A stretch of 64,000 nucleotides of DNA from Pyramidobacter piscolens W5455 (GTDB lineage: Bacteria; Synergistota; Synergistia; Synergistales; Dethiosulfovibrionaceae): the NCBI RefSeq assembly GCF_000177335.1, contig NZ_ADFP01000079.1, positions 1-64,000 of the forward strand, given 5' to 3'. The notes under the pieces are model-generated. The model had not been told where the DNA came from. It saw nothing but the letters and a program-made list of their open reading frames with translations, and made no database searches. Made by a program: the position numbers and the translations under genes. Of this stretch, positions 43,837 through 53,795 are shown piece after piece (the stretch's first letter is position 1; each line of letters opens with the position of its first letter).

Positions 43837-44644
43837 AGCGTGTTCACGCTAAATTGCATCTACAATCATAGCAAAGTAGATGAATCCACAGAACAGCATG
43901 TCAAGCTTATCGTAACGGGTAAATATTTTCCGAAATCGCTTAAGACGCAGGAAATATCGCTCTATCTCATTGCGTTGCTTTTATCATACTCTCTTGGATC
44001 TGTGCGGTTCGATTTTGGAGGAACAACCGGAGAATACCCCTTCTCCACCGCTTTTCTCCGTATATTCTCTCCCTCGTAAGCTTTGTCTATCAGGATGTAT
44101 TTTTGCTCTGGGACTCTTATGATCTTGTCAAGCAGAGCGAGCCCTTCCAGCGAGTCATGGGCTTCTCCCTCGGAGAGCGCGAAGCTGACAGCCGATCTGT
44201 CAGTTGCGGTGACCATATGAATCTTCGTTGTGAGCCCGCCTCATGATCTTCCAATGGCCTGTTTTCCTCTTTTTTTAAAGCGCCTGTTCCGTTGGGATGA
44301 ACCTTTACCGATGTGCTGTCCAGGCAGATCGATTCGACCTTTATGCGAATAATGTTCTCCACTTGCAACGCTTCAAACAGGCGCTGTAAAACGCCGTTTT
44401 TGCTCCACCTGTTCATGCGTACATAAATCGTATGCCAGTTTCCATAGGATTTCGGCAATGCCCTCCATTTGCAACCGTTTCCCGTGACATACAGTATCGC
44501 ATTGATCAGTTGGAGATTGCTCATACTCACATTCCCGCGCTGACGCGGCAAGTGTTTTTCAATCCGATCATATTGTTCTTGCGTAATTTCCATATGTACA
44601 TTATAGATTACTATTGGGTAATTGTCTATTAGTGTGAACATACT
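43837..44644 (-). mobile_element. IS5-family element, left copy (defective)
   Basis: Terminal repeats AGTATGTTCACACTAA (complement of 44629-44644) and AGCGTGTTCACGCTAA (43837-43852). Two overlapping transposase frames on the minus strand: the first 44117-44593, the second from 44216 downwards. Compared with the copy at 53289, a 10-base deletion near 43983 shifts the second frame and truncates it at DPREYDKSNAMR. Flanks are CTAG on one side and CTAA on the other, so there is no perfect target duplication. This copy is inactive. Confidence 0.88.
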
Positions 44645-44732
44645 CTAATCGAAAAACAGGACATTGACTCTGTTATTTTTTGTTCTTTATCATCCTGAGA
44701 TCATGTTCGATGTTAGTTCAAAGTAAACTGAA

Positions 44733-46394
44733 TCATCCTTCTCTTCGTCTTTCATACTCCACAATGCCGTCAATCATCGTTAAATCTACATTGAGATCAG
44801 CGATATTCATGGGATCGATCTTTAAGATATTATCGGAAAGGACTATCATGTCGGCAAGCTTGCCAACCTCAATGCTGCCCTTGATTTTTTCTTCGAAGGA
44901 TCCGTAGGCGCCGTTCAGTGTGGCGCAGCGGATAGCCTCAAGAACGGTCACGGCCTGGGTCCGGTCACACTGCACATTTTTGATTTTGTCGTAACGGTTT
45001 ACACATCCATCAATGCACTTGAGTCCCACTGGCCCTGAAGGTGCGTCACTGTGAAGGGAGCATTTTATGCCGGCCTTGAGCATACTTTTCAGCGCGCCAA
45101 GGTATCTGTTGCGCTGGCCATAGAATTTTGTAAAGTTTTCTCCCAGCATGGCCACAAGCCCGGCATTTACTGAAGGGCAAATGTTCATTCGTGCCATGCG
45201 GTCAATCAGATCCTGATCCACGATGGTACAATGCTCGATACGATGGCGCAGGTGACGAACCTTTTCCGGATTCTCGGCGAAGACCTTCTCGTAACCCTCC
45301 ACCATGAATTCAATAGCCAAGTCTCCAATGGCGTGGGCTGTGATTTGGCATTCGGCGTCGTTAATGGTCTTGATATAGCGTGCTGTCTCATCGCGTTCCC
45401 AGCCTCGCTCGCGAACCATGGAGGGATCGTGGCTGTAGGGCTCACGGGTGGCACAGGATGGACCGCCTGAACCGCCATCAATCATGAATTTGCATGGTCC
45501 CACGCGGAAGTGTTCATCGCCTAGCCCAGTCATGAAACCAAGATCCAGCCAATGCTGGTTGTCAGCTAAGGAGTAAGATTTGCCAAAAATACTGTGAAGC
45601 GCCATATAGACGCGAACCTTGAACTCTCCGTCACGACAGAGCTTCTGCATAATATGATATGAAGATTTATCACATTCACCCATATCGCCTACCGAGGTGA
45701 TGCCTGCTTCAAGAAGCTGTTTGTGGGATTTCATGGCGGCGCGTTTCTGCTGTTCTTCTGTGTAGTCTACCTGTCCCCAAAGCCCAAAGTGCGTATGACC
45801 GCGGACCATTCCCGTCAATTTTCCGGCGCAAACTTCTACTTCATCAGCAGGATATTTTACGGCATCAGAGGGACTATAAACGCCCAGATATTCCAAAGCT
45901 TTTGAATTGTACATACAGATGTGCCCGCCGCCGTGCATGCAGTGAACAGGGTTATTGGGCGCAGCTGCATCAAGCTCTTCAAGAGTGGGGTGTCTTCTTT
46001 CGGGGAAAAGAAGCGGTTCATATCCCATCATTGAGATCCATTGTCCGGGCTTTTTGATCTTCACTGTTTGTCGTATCAGTTCTAGCATTGCTGCAAGAGA
46101 TGAGCAGTGCTTAGGTGTGGTATCGAGTATGGCGGAGTCCAGTTCTGTTCCCAGCATACCGTTCAGGATAGGATGAAAATGGCTGTCGTTGATTCCTGGC
46201 ATCAGCGTACGCCCGTCTAGGTCGTAAACCTTTGTGTGCAAGTCGAGCAGTTCATGCAGTGCTTCGTTAGACCCTACAAATGCGATTTTATTGCCCTTGA
46301 CGCCTACAGCCTGAGCCTCGTCGTCGTTGGCATTTACCGTAATAACGCTTCCATTTCTAAAGGCAATGTCAAGATACGAATGATCAGAGCTCAT
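44733..46394 (-). CDS. YtcJ-type metal-dependent amidohydrolase
   Basis: 553 residues, the YtcJ/NfdA amidohydrolase group. N-terminal beta-sandwich strand then metal site DSHFHPILNG; carbamylated or bridging region around KFMIDGGSGGPS; later ligands in ITAHAIGD, RHRIEHCTIVD and LHSDAPSGPVG; C-terminal GSIEVGKLADMIVLSDNIL. Members cleave amide or N-formyl bonds with a mononuclear or binuclear metal centre. It is the last gene of the minus-strand operon, behind the GltS-type symporter by 110 bases. With panB and panE in the same operon, pantothenate (an amide of pantoate) is a candidate substrate; this is inference. AGGAGG precedes the start. Confidence 0.87.
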   Translation of the reverse strand: MSSDHSYLDIAFRNGSVITVNANDDEAQAVGVKGNKIAFVGSNEALHELLDLHTKVYDLDGRTLMPGINDSHFHPILNGMLGTELDSAILDTTPKHCSSLAAMLELIRQTVKIKKPGQWISMMGYEPLLFPERRHPTLEELDAAAPNNPVHCMHGGGHICMYNSKALEYLGVYSPSDAVKYPADEVEVCAGKLTGMVRGHTHFGLWGQVDYTEEQQKRAAMKSHKQLLEAGITSVGDMGECDKSSYHIMQKLCRDGEFKVRVYMALHSIFGKSYSLADNQHWLDLGFMTGLGDEHFRVGPCKFMIDGGSGGPSCATREPYSHDPSMVRERGWERDETARYIKTINDAECQITAHAIGDLAIEFMVEGYEKVFAENPEKVRHLRHRIEHCTIVDQDLIDRMARMNICPSVNAGLVAMLGENFTKFYGQRNRYLGALKSMLKAGIKCSLHSDAPSGPVGLKCIDGCVNRYDKIKNVQCDRTQAVTVLEAIRCATLNGAYGSFEEKIKGSIEVGKLADMIVLSDNILKIDPMNIADLNVDLTMIDGIVEYERRREG

Positions 46395-46504
46395 TTTTTC
46401 CTCCTTTGCAAGAGCGTATTAACATGGAAGGTGTCGAAATTCCCAGTCGCTGTGCTCTTTGCTGCCCACCATATTCTAATCATGAATTATATCTCAAATA
46501 TTAT

Positions 46505-47941
46505 TTAGTTTACTGGTTTGCCATCTTTCATGATAAGTTTACCGTCTTTATACTTCTCTCCCTTGTTCATGTCGAAGGTTTTTTTACCCCATACGCCAAC
46601 GACGCGCATGAAGATCAAGTAACCCACGAGAACGGCCACAAGGCACAGAATCATGGATATCTGAGTCATCGTTTTGGCTGCGAAAGCCAGAATGGCAGGC
46701 ATGACAAAGTAGGATGCCGGAACGTTCACGATGTTTGCGGGCCCCAACTCCGCTGCAGTGGTGGTCTCAGCTTCCGGATCGACGATACGGACCAATGACA
46801 GCCCCGTAGCATTTGTTCCTGTTGCCGTTCCCCATTCGCCGAGGATGCGCTCAAAGTCATTGCTGCCTCCAAAGCGGGCGCCGAAGTATTTAATAGTAAC
46901 CCAGGTAACTCCGGATACAACTACGCAGATGATGGTGATAGGAACCATCCATTTGCCAACGATATCCATGTCAATAGCCATGAAAGCCGCTGTTACCATG
47001 ATATCGGTGCATGCTCCGCCGATGCGGAGCTGAGTGCCGCGGTCAAGATATTTGCTGACCCCAAGTCTACCTATGATCCAGCGCAGGCCATAGCCGCAGA
47101 GCATACCGTTGAAGAACAGAAGCATTGAAAAGAGTTGACCGAAGTATCCTGGGAACAAGCCCCAGAGCTTGCCTAGATAGGTACCCAAGATCCATGCTAC
47201 CCCTACAAGGGCGATATGGAACGTCAGCACATCGAGGTTGCCGCCAAAGGTTGTGATTTTACCGTAGGGCTCCTGCTTTTCAGGTTCATAGAAGCCAAAG
47301 GCCACATCGGGGCTCAGACGGATCTTGGAACTGGCGATACCCATCTTGATACCCTTTTTGGCATAAGGGACGCCGAGGATAAAGGCGACTAGGAAGCCAA
47401 CGGATGCAAAGGTGATGCCCACCTGAATTGCATGACTCCATCCGGCCGCTTCCATCTGGGCGCCGTAGGTAACGGCCTGGCCGGGGCCCTGAGCGAACGC
47501 GAAGGAGATAAGCAGGCCATAGGTGGGATCCATGTCCCAGTACTTGCCGATGAGACACAAAATACCAAAACCGATCAAGGCTTGGAATGAATAGGCCAGC
47601 GCCCAGTAGGACCCCATACCGAAGATACCCGAGAACATGCTGTCGCCCATGCGCGCACGTAGCTCTTTCAGATTTTTGATCTTCTCTTTTTGAGGGGTAT
47701 CAAGTTTTTTCGCAGCAAGAGTAACGCCCATATTGATGAACAGGAAGGTGTAAAGCTGCCCTGAAATATAGCCGTAATCTCCGGCTTTGCTGCCTCCAAG
47801 CCCGCAGGTGTTCATCAGAATAAAACCGATGACTCCGGCAATGACACAAGCAGGCACCAGAGATCTTCCGAGAAAGTTTATCTTCGCTCTCAGAATTACC
47901 GCAATGATAAACATAACACCGATCCACGCTAATGCTGTCAT
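46505..47941 (-). CDS. GltS-family sodium:carboxylate symporter
   Basis: About 478 residues from ATG 47941, after AAGGGGGA. Polytopic. GltS-like features: RSLVPACVIAGVIGFIL, FAFAQGPGQAVTYGAQ (first reentrant loop) and GEWGTATGTNATGLSLVRIVDPE in the second half. GltS proteins take up glutamate or related anions with sodium. It is longer than E. coli GltS (about 400). In an operon that already encodes a TRAP importer, it may take up a second substrate or export a product such as beta-alanine or a keto-acid. Confidence 0.82.
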   Translation of the reverse strand: MTALAWIGVMFIIAVILRAKINFLGRSLVPACVIAGVIGFILMNTCGLGGSKAGDYGYISGQLYTFLFINMGVTLAAKKLDTPQKEKIKNLKELRARMGDSMFSGIFGMGSYWALAYSFQALIGFGILCLIGKYWDMDPTYGLLISFAFAQGPGQAVTYGAQMEAAGWSHAIQVGITFASVGFLVAFILGVPYAKKGIKMGIASSKIRLSPDVAFGFYEPEKQEPYGKITTFGGNLDVLTFHIALVGVAWILGTYLGKLWGLFPGYFGQLFSMLLFFNGMLCGYGLRWIIGRLGVSKYLDRGTQLRIGGACTDIMVTAAFMAIDMDIVGKWMVPITIICVVVSGVTWVTIKYFGARFGGSNDFERILGEWGTATGTNATGLSLVRIVDPEAETTTAAELGPANIVNVPASYFVMPAILAFAAKTMTQISMILCLVAVLVGYLIFMRVVGVWGKKTFDMNKGEKYKDGKLIMKDGKPVN

Positions 47942-48092
47942 GCTTTTTCCCCCTTTTGTGCAGTAGTTCTCATGTTGTTTTTCATTGTAAGAAAACAATA
48001 TTATTTTCTTATTTTCCTAATGGAAATACTGCGAGTATAAGCATTTTTCGAGAAAACTCGGTTTTATCTATATGCTCGTTAAGTTGGGATCT

Positions 48093-49379
48093 TTACATCA
48101 ACGCATTCGGAAGCCAGGTACTGAGGCAGGGTAGGTAGGTAACCAGAATCACATCCAGAATGAGCATCAGGATGAAGGGAAGCACGCTTTTTACTATGCG
48201 TTCAAGCTTGATGTCCGCCACTCCGCAAGCGACGAAAAGGCAGATGCCGAAAGGTGGCGTCACTTGACCGATAGCTAGGTTGACGCAGATGATGAGCCCA
48301 AAGTGAACAGGGTCGATGCCCAGCTGTGCGGAAATGGGGAAGAGAATCGGCACCAGAATAATGAGTGCTGCTACGGTGTCAAGAAATGTTCCCACGCTCA
48401 GAAGAAGAAGGTTGATCAGCATCAGGATGATGATGGGATTTTTTGAGATGGACATCAGCCATTGCGCTATGGCGTCAGGGATACGGTTGTTGGTAAGTAT
48501 CCAGCCGAAAAGCGATGCAGCGGCGATGAGGAATAAAATGCCCGCCGTACTTACCGCTGATTCTGTGAAAACTTTCATGATAGTTTTGAGAGTCAGCTCA
48601 CGATAGACCAGAACTCCTACCGCCAAGGCGTAGACCACGGCAACTACGGCCGCCTCTGTGGGCGTAAAAAATCCCGAATAAATACCGCCGATGACGATAA
48701 TCGGCATAAACAGCGCCAGAATAGAGTTCTTAAAGGCTACCCACCTAGCATGCCATGTCGCCTTCTGCTCGTCCTTGTAACTGCGCTTGTATGAGATGCC
48801 GTAGGTTAAAGCTATCAATGACAGTCCCATCAGAAGTCCTGGCACCATGCCGCCCAAAAACATGCTTGCTACAGAAGAGCCGGTGAGCACAGCATAAGTG
48901 ACAAAGGGTATGCTTGGCGGAATGATGATGCCAATGGTCCCTGAAGCTGCGTTGATCGCAGAAGCAAAACCCACGTCATAACCATGACTGACCATGGCGG
49001 GAATCATAATGCTGCCGATAGCTGCTGTCGTTGCCGCTGAGGATCCGGAGATGGCTGCAAAAAACATGCATGCAACGATCGACACCATACCGAGCCCGCC
49101 GTGGCAGGCACCGAGAAATGAACTCGCAAGAGCAATGAGCCGCCTCGATATGCCTCCCTGCTCCATGAGACTTCCTGACAGGATAAAAAATGGCACTGCC
49201 ATGAAGGGAAAGGAATCTGTCGCCGTAAAAAGGCGCTGAGGTACCACTTGAAGGGGAATACGGGTGCACAGCGTCAACGTCAACACCGACGAAAGGCCTA
49301 TAGCAAACCCAATAGGGACCTTCAAAAAGAAGAATAGTAGCAGAGAGCCGAAGAGCACCAGCGCGACTTCGTTAGTCAT
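48093..49379 (-). CDS. dctM: TRAP transporter large permease
   Basis: 428 residues. DctM-type: LFFFLKVPIGFAIGLS, ISGSSAATTAAIGSIMIPAM, ASGTIGIIIPPSIPFVTYAVLTG and the C-terminal VNLAIGQVTPPFGICLFVA. Imports an organic acid using a sodium or proton gradient and the DctP protein. Its start overlaps the dctQ stop by 8 bases, so the two are coupled. Confidence 0.95.
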   Translation of the reverse strand: MTNEVALVLFGSLLLFFFLKVPIGFAIGLSSVLTLTLCTRIPLQVVPQRLFTATDSFPFMAVPFFILSGSLMEQGGISRRLIALASSFLGACHGGLGMVSIVACMFFAAISGSSAATTAAIGSIMIPAMVSHGYDVGFASAINAASGTIGIIIPPSIPFVTYAVLTGSSVASMFLGGMVPGLLMGLSLIALTYGISYKRSYKDEQKATWHARWVAFKNSILALFMPIIVIGGIYSGFFTPTEAAVVAVVYALAVGVLVYRELTLKTIMKVFTESAVSTAGILFLIAAASLFGWILTNNRIPDAIAQWLMSISKNPIIILMLINLLLLSVGTFLDTVAALIILVPILFPISAQLGIDPVHFGLIICVNLAIGQVTPPFGICLFVACGVADIKLERIVKSVLPFILMLILDVILVTYLPCLSTWLPNALM

Positions 49380-49872
49380 GAGAGTTCACCGTCGCTTTAT
49401 TTGAGAATTTCTGAAGTAAGTTATCGACGGAGTGAAGCATCATTAAAGCAGCTCCAATGGCGATAGACGCGTAAATGTAGCCCATTTTGACGCCCATGGC
49501 TGGGGAAGTCTGACGCAGCGTGAACAGGACAATTTTGACGCCGTAACGGAGGAGTACGTAAAAAAAGGCCATATTCAACAGGGTCACAAAAAGAGCGCCT
49601 GTATTCTGGATTTGGGGAGGAAAGAGGTTCATGAAAGCTTCTATATTAATAAGAACACCTCGCTTAACGCCCACACTCAGCCCAAGAAAAGTCAGATAAA
49701 CCATCATGTAACGCGATAATTCCTCGGACCACGGCAAAGAGCCCTGTATAAGTCTGCATACTACCTGCGCAAAGGTTACCGCCGTCATGCCTGCGAGCAG
49801 AAGGCAGATAGTCTTCTCTACGAGGCTGTTCAAGAGCTCGCTTGTTCTATGTATCAGTCCAGTCAGTTGCAT
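49372..49872 (-). CDS. dctQ: TRAP transporter small permease
   Basis: 166 residues from ATG 49872, directly after AGGAGGACCT; the upstream extension is not needed. Four hydrophobic segments with the DctQ pattern CRLIQGSLPWSEELSRYMMVYLTFLGLSVGVKRG. Between dctP and dctM in the operon. Confidence 0.92.
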   Translation of the reverse strand: MQLTGLIHRTSELLNSLVEKTICLLLAGMTAVTFAQVVCRLIQGSLPWSEELSRYMMVYLTFLGLSVGVKRGVLINIEAFMNLFPPQIQNTGALFVTLLNMAFFYVLLRYGVKIVLFTLRQTSPAMGVKMGYIYASIAIGAALMMLHSVDNLLQKFSNKATVNSHD

Positions 49873-49959
49873 AGGTCCTCCTTTCCAAAACAGACCGTGC
49901 TTTTCAGGGCACGGCCTGTCCTTTGCGTTCAAGATAGAAAATCGACCCTTCTGTTTGTG

Positions 49960-50925
49960 TTATTTTGTATTGATGATATTGTCGATAAGCTTTTTATCAA
50001 AGCGCTCTTCGTACTTTGTGTAAATAGACTGGCAGGCGGCCTTAAATTCAGCCTGATCAGGATAGGTGACTGCCATGCCCTGCTTCTGAAGGAGTCCAAT
50101 CTGCTCTTCATCCATTTGCTTGATCAGGCCGCGCTCGTAGAAGGCCACTTCTTTTGCTGTATCTACAAGGACAGCGCGGGTCTTTGCATCAAAGCGCTCC
50201 AGAGTGATAGCGCTGATCAGAAACAGCGAAGGTGAATAAACGTGGTTGGTCATTGCTAAATACTTCTGACCGGCCTCGATCAGTTTCTGAACGTAGATGA
50301 TAGGCACAGGATTTTCCTGACCGTCGATAACCCCCTGCTGCAGCGCTGTGAAGACCTCACTCCAGGCCATGGGGGTAGGATCGACGCCAAGAGCGCGAAA
50401 GGCATCTATGTGAACCTGATTCTCCATAGTACGGAGCTTAAGTCCCTTGATATCGTTGACGGAGTTGATCGGACGCTTGGAGTTGGTGACCTGACGGAAC
50501 CCATTCTCCCAGTAGGCGGCACCGACAATACCTACATCGATGAGTTTCTTTAGGAGTTCTTGTCCCACAGTGCCGTCGAGAACCTTGTAAACATGCTCAC
50601 GGTCGCGGAACAGGAAGGGCAGGTCAAACATAAAGAAGCGGGGTTCAAATCCGCCCATGGGGCCCGTGGAGGTAACGCAGATGTCCAGAGTTCCCATCTG
50701 AAGGCCTTCGATGTTATCCCGCTCGTTGCCAAGCTGGGCGGAATGGAAGATATCAATTGTCACAGCACCATTGGTACGTTCCGTCACCAACTCGGCATAC
50801 TTGACGAGTCCAAGGTGATACGGATGGGACGGAGCCACGGAATGAGAAGCCTTGAGGATCTCAGTGGCTGAAGCTGACGCGCAGAGCAGCGCTAAAACCA
50901 CAAGAGCAGCATATAACTTCTTCAT
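49960..50925 (-). CDS. dctP: TRAP transporter solute-binding protein
   Basis: 321 residues; signal peptide MKKLYAALVVLALLCASASA. The DctP fold: LVTERTNGAVTIDIFHSAQLGNERDNIEGLQMGTLDI, then KGLKLRTMENQVHIDAFRALGVDPTPMAWSEVFTALQQG with the Arg that usually binds the substrate carboxylate, and VIDGQENPVPIIY. So the ligand is an organic acid. It follows panB by 133 bases and has AAGGAGG. Confidence 0.95.
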   Translation of the reverse strand: MKKLYAALVVLALLCASASATEILKASHSVAPSHPYHLGLVKYAELVTERTNGAVTIDIFHSAQLGNERDNIEGLQMGTLDICVTSTGPMGGFEPRFFMFDLPFLFRDREHVYKVLDGTVGQELLKKLIDVGIVGAAYWENGFRQVTNSKRPINSVNDIKGLKLRTMENQVHIDAFRALGVDPTPMAWSEVFTALQQGVIDGQENPVPIIYVQKLIEAGQKYLAMTNHVYSPSLFLISAITLERFDAKTRAVLVDTAKEVAFYERGLIKQMDEEQIGLLQKQGMAVTYPDQAEFKAACQSIYTKYEERFDKKLIDNIINTK

Positions 50926-51058
50926 GTCGAGAAAGCCTCCTTGAAATTTTGTGGAATGAAATGGCGCAGCGGGCGCACTTGTATGTCCTTGTCAAAGTAC
51001 CCCCAGGGAGGCGCACGGTGCTGCGGAAGGGCTGGTTTTATTTCAGAACTTCTCTTGC

Positions 51059-51895
51059 TTATTCCCTGGCCGGCGGGATATCGACTTGCTTGTTGAAACT
51101 GAACTCGGGTGATGGGAATGATCCGTTCAGAGTCTCCTCGTGGAACGCATTAAGACCATCCACCATGGCCTTGCGAATCTGAGCAAACTGCTTGACGAAC
51201 TTGGGCTTGAAATCACCGTACATGCCAAGAAGATCCTGTGTCACCAACACCTGACAGTCCACATCGGGACCAGCACCAATACCGAGAATAGGAACACGGA
51301 CTTCTTTGGACATGGCCCTTGCGACACAACTGGGCACGCACTCAAGGACGATGGAGAATACGCCGGCTTTTTCGATGGTCTTGGCATCTTCAATAAGTTT
51401 GCGGGCGCTTTCAGGCGTACCGCCCTGAACCTTGAATCCTCCGAGCGAAGTTGCGGTTTGAGGAGTCAGACCTATGTGCCCCATCACGGGAATACCAGCA
51501 TTCACGATTGCTGCGATCTTGTCGGCCATGTTGATGCCGCCCTCAAGTTTGACGCAGTCGCAGCCTGTTTCCTTGATCATGCGGATGGCATTGGTCATCG
51601 CTTGCTCACAGGAAACCTGATAGGAACCGAAAGGCATATCGCCAATGACAAAGGTGTGAGGAGCTCCCTGTACTACTGGACGGATATGATGGATCATGTC
51701 GTCCATGGTTACTGCCGTTGTTCCCTTGTAGCCAAGCATGATCATGCCTAGAGAGTCGCCGACAAGAATAACCTCCACATCACTGTCGTCCACGATAGAT
51801 GCAGTCGTATAATCATAAGCCGTCACATAGGAGAACTTTCTGCCTTCATCTTTGTACTTCTGAAAATCCATAACCGTCATTTTCTGCTTTTCCAT
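51059..51895 (-). CDS. panB: 3-methyl-2-oxobutanoate hydroxymethyltransferase (ketopantoate hydroxymethyltransferase)
   Basis: 278 residues from ATG 51895. PanB makes 2-dehydropantoate from 2-oxoisovalerate and methylene-tetrahydrofolate, and the reaction is reversible. Signatures: TAYDYTTASIVDDSDVEVILVGDSLGMIMLGY with the magnesium Asp, DMPFGSY, VKLEGG, VMGHIGLTPQT, GVFSIVLECVP with the catalytic Glu, and ILGIGAGPDVDCQVLV. Full length, key residues intact. It sits in an operon with panE and importers rather than with panC and panD, suggesting a catabolic, retro-aldol direction. GC is lower than in core genes. Confidence 0.94.
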   Translation of the reverse strand: MEKQKMTVMDFQKYKDEGRKFSYVTAYDYTTASIVDDSDVEVILVGDSLGMIMLGYKGTTAVTMDDMIHHIRPVVQGAPHTFVIGDMPFGSYQVSCEQAMTNAIRMIKETGCDCVKLEGGINMADKIAAIVNAGIPVMGHIGLTPQTATSLGGFKVQGGTPESARKLIEDAKTIEKAGVFSIVLECVPSCVARAMSKEVRVPILGIGAGPDVDCQVLVTQDLLGMYGDFKPKFVKQFAQIRKAMVDGLNAFHEETLNGSFPSPEFSFNKQVDIPPARE

Positions 51896-52005
51896 CACGA
51901 AATGCCCCCTATTTAAAGAATATGCCAAGTTTTCATCGCCATTTTGCTGTTTTTGTCCGACGAGTTGCCATCTTTAAACCACATCTTTATTCTCGGGAAA
52001 TTCAC

Positions 52006-52908
52006 CTATTCTTTTGCGTGGATCAAATTTACGATCAGACGATTGGCCGGCACATCCACGCCATGAGCTTCTGCTTCTTTCACAATGGCACCGTTGATTT
52101 TATCAATCTCAGTTTTACGCTTCTTAGACACATCCTGAAGCATGGATGAGCGATTCAGGCCTGTTTTGCGGGCGACTTCCACTACATTTGCAAAAACTGT
52201 GGCTGCGTCAAAATTAGCACCGCCAGCATTGGCTGTCGCGACAGCTTCATAAACTAGTGCCTTCGACACTGCATTGGCGCAGGGATTGTCGGCAATACAG
52301 GCATTTGTTCTGTCTATAAGAGCTGTAATTGCGTTGATGCCGACATTCACAAAGAGTTTGTTCCACACAAGTTTCATTACGTCATCAGAGACGTCCGTAA
52401 TGAGATCACATTCATTCAGGACAGCAGCTACTATCTCTGCCGCATTTCGATCACTGCTTACGGGACCAATATGATTCTGGCCGACGCCGGCATGGTAAAC
52501 AAATCCCGGCTCTTTCATCGTGCAGCCATGGGCTGTCGTTCCTAGAACGATATTTTTCTTATCCACAAACTTGCGGATATCCGCATCATTCCCATAACCG
52601 TTTTGAAGAGAGAGAACCATAGTGTCTGGCCCGATCAGTGAAATGTTTTCTTCCATAGCCTCAATGGTCTGGATAGACTTTACAAATACAACAGCAAGCT
52701 CTACGACTCCTACAGTTTTTGCATCTGTCGTCGCTTTAGGATGGAAGATTCGAATCTGCCCATCCTGCTCCTCAATTTTCAGCCCGTTTTCATTTATGGC
52801 CTGCACGTGCTCTGCCCAGATATCCACAAGATAGACGTCGTTTTTTTGAGAAAGATATCCGCCGAAGAGGCTTCCCATCGCGCCGGCTCCGACCACAGCA
52901 ATTTTCAC
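52006..52908 (-). CDS. panE: 2-dehydropantoate 2-reductase (ketopantoate reductase)
   Basis: 300 residues from a GTG start (52908), with GGAGG upstream. Nucleotide-binding GAGAMGSLFGGYL at the N-terminus. The catalytic Lys is in MKLVWNKLFVNVGINAITAL, the typical PanE helix, and the Glu/Asn C-terminal set in SSMLQDVSKKRKTEIDKINGAIV. Interconverts pantoate and 2-dehydropantoate. First gene of the seven-gene minus-strand operon, divergent from the IclR regulator. Cofactor choice is not clear: the second strand ends in VDIW, where an acidic residue may favour NAD over NADP, which would suit an oxidative direction. Confidence 0.93.
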   Translation of the reverse strand: MKIAVVGAGAMGSLFGGYLSQKNDVYLVDIWAEHVQAINENGLKIEEQDGQIRIFHPKATTDAKTVGVVELAVVFVKSIQTIEAMEENISLIGPDTMVLSLQNGYGNDADIRKFVDKKNIVLGTTAHGCTMKEPGFVYHAGVGQNHIGPVSSDRNAAEIVAAVLNECDLITDVSDDVMKLVWNKLFVNVGINAITALIDRTNACIADNPCANAVSKALVYEAVATANAGGANFDAATVFANVVEVARKTGLNRSSMLQDVSKKRKTEIDKINGAIVKEAEAHGVDVPANRLIVNLIHAKE

Positions 52909-53054
52909 GAGTTATTTTCCTCCTTTCAATCAGTTCTTAACGGTTTTTAACTGTCTTGCTCGTGCTGTTTATAGATTATGCCTCCTTTCTATGCTATAAT
53001 TTATCTCATATATAAATTTATTTTTCCGGAAAAATACGCCATAAATAATAGCTT

Positions 53055-53071
53055 GTTTCGCATTGCGAAAC
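53055..53071. promoter_or_regulatory. Perfect palindrome, candidate IclR operator
   Basis: GTTTCGCATTGCGAAAC: 8-bp arms around one central base, in the gap between panE and iclR. Its length and symmetry fit IclR-family operators. It lies next to a plus-strand promoter and about 150 bases from the panE start. Confidence 0.65.
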
Positions 53072-53083
53072 GGCATATTGTTT

Positions 53084-53111
53084 TTGACTTGTAGAATAAT
53101 TATAATATAAA
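53084..53111 (+). promoter_or_regulatory. Plus-strand promoter towards iclR
   Basis: TTGACT (53084-53089), a 16-base spacer and TATAAA (53106-53111). It is 13 bases beyond the palindrome. The IS copy at 53289 now lies between this promoter and iclR. The whole gap 52909-53258 is AT-rich and otherwise gene-free. Confidence 0.55.
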
Positions 53112-53258
53112 AATGCCGTCTGTCAATCATTATTTTTCAAATGAATCTTAGGTCGCATAAGTGAGGTTTTGCAGTTTATAAAAAACAAAAAATAAATTCA
53201 TGGGAAACAAGATCGTTGCTATACTAAAAAACACCATCAACTGAAAGGAGATTTTTCC

Positions 53259-53288
53259 ATGAGCAGCAAAAAAGAATTTTTCCACTAG
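53259..53288 (+). CDS. Nine-codon leader ORF at the IS insertion point
   Basis: AAAGGAG precedes an ATG reading MSSKKEFFH and a TAG that is itself part of the CTAG target site. Without the IS this frame would end about 30 bases before the iclR start. It is either a leader peptide of iclR or the stump of an older gene. Confidence 0.35.
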   Translation: MSSKKEFFH

Positions 53289-53339
53289 AGAATGTTCACA
53301 CTAATAGCCAATTACCCAATAGTAATCTATAATGTGCAT

Positions 53340-53795
53340 ATGGAAATTACGAAAGGACAGTATGAGCGAATTGAAAAATACTTGCCACGTCAGCGCGGGA
53401 ATGTGAGTATGAGCAATCTCCAACTGATCAATGCGATACTGTATGTCACGGGAAACGGTTGCAAATGGAGGGCATTGCCGAAATCCTATGGAAACTGGCA
53501 TACGATTTATGTACGCATGAACAGGTGGAGCAAAAACGGCGTTTTACAGCGCCTGTTTGAAGCGTTGCAAGTGGAGAACATTATTCGCATAAAGGTCGAG
53601 ACGATCTGCTTGGACAGCACATCGGTAAAGGTTCATCCCAACGGGACAGGCGCTTTAAAAAAAGAGGAAAACAGGCCATTGGAAGATCATGAGGCGGGCT
53701 CACAACGAAGATTCATATGGTCACCGCAACTGACAGATCGGCTGTCAGCTTCGCGCTCTCCGGGGGAGAAGCCCATGACTCGCCGGAAGGGCTAG
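53340..53795 (+). CDS. IS5-family transposase, first frame
   Basis: About 151 residues from ATG 53340; an ATG at 53292 lies inside the terminal repeat. It contains the DUF4096-like N-terminal domain (INAILYVTGNGCKWRALPKSYG) and the first catalytic Asp in ICLDSTSVKVHPNG. At an A7 run (about 53658) a -1 shift would give KKRGKQAIGRS, the expected continuation, but an in-frame TGA then stands where family members have CGA (GRSRGG). Both IS copies share this TGA. So expression of a fused transposase from this copy is doubtful. Confidence 0.8.
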   Translation: MEITKGQYERIEKYLPRQRGNVSMSNLQLINAILYVTGNGCKWRALPKSYGNWHTIYVRMNRWSKNGVLQRLFEALQVENIIRIKVETICLDSTSVKVHPNGTGALKKEENRPLEDHEAGSQRRFIWSPQLTDRLSASRSPGEKPMTRRKG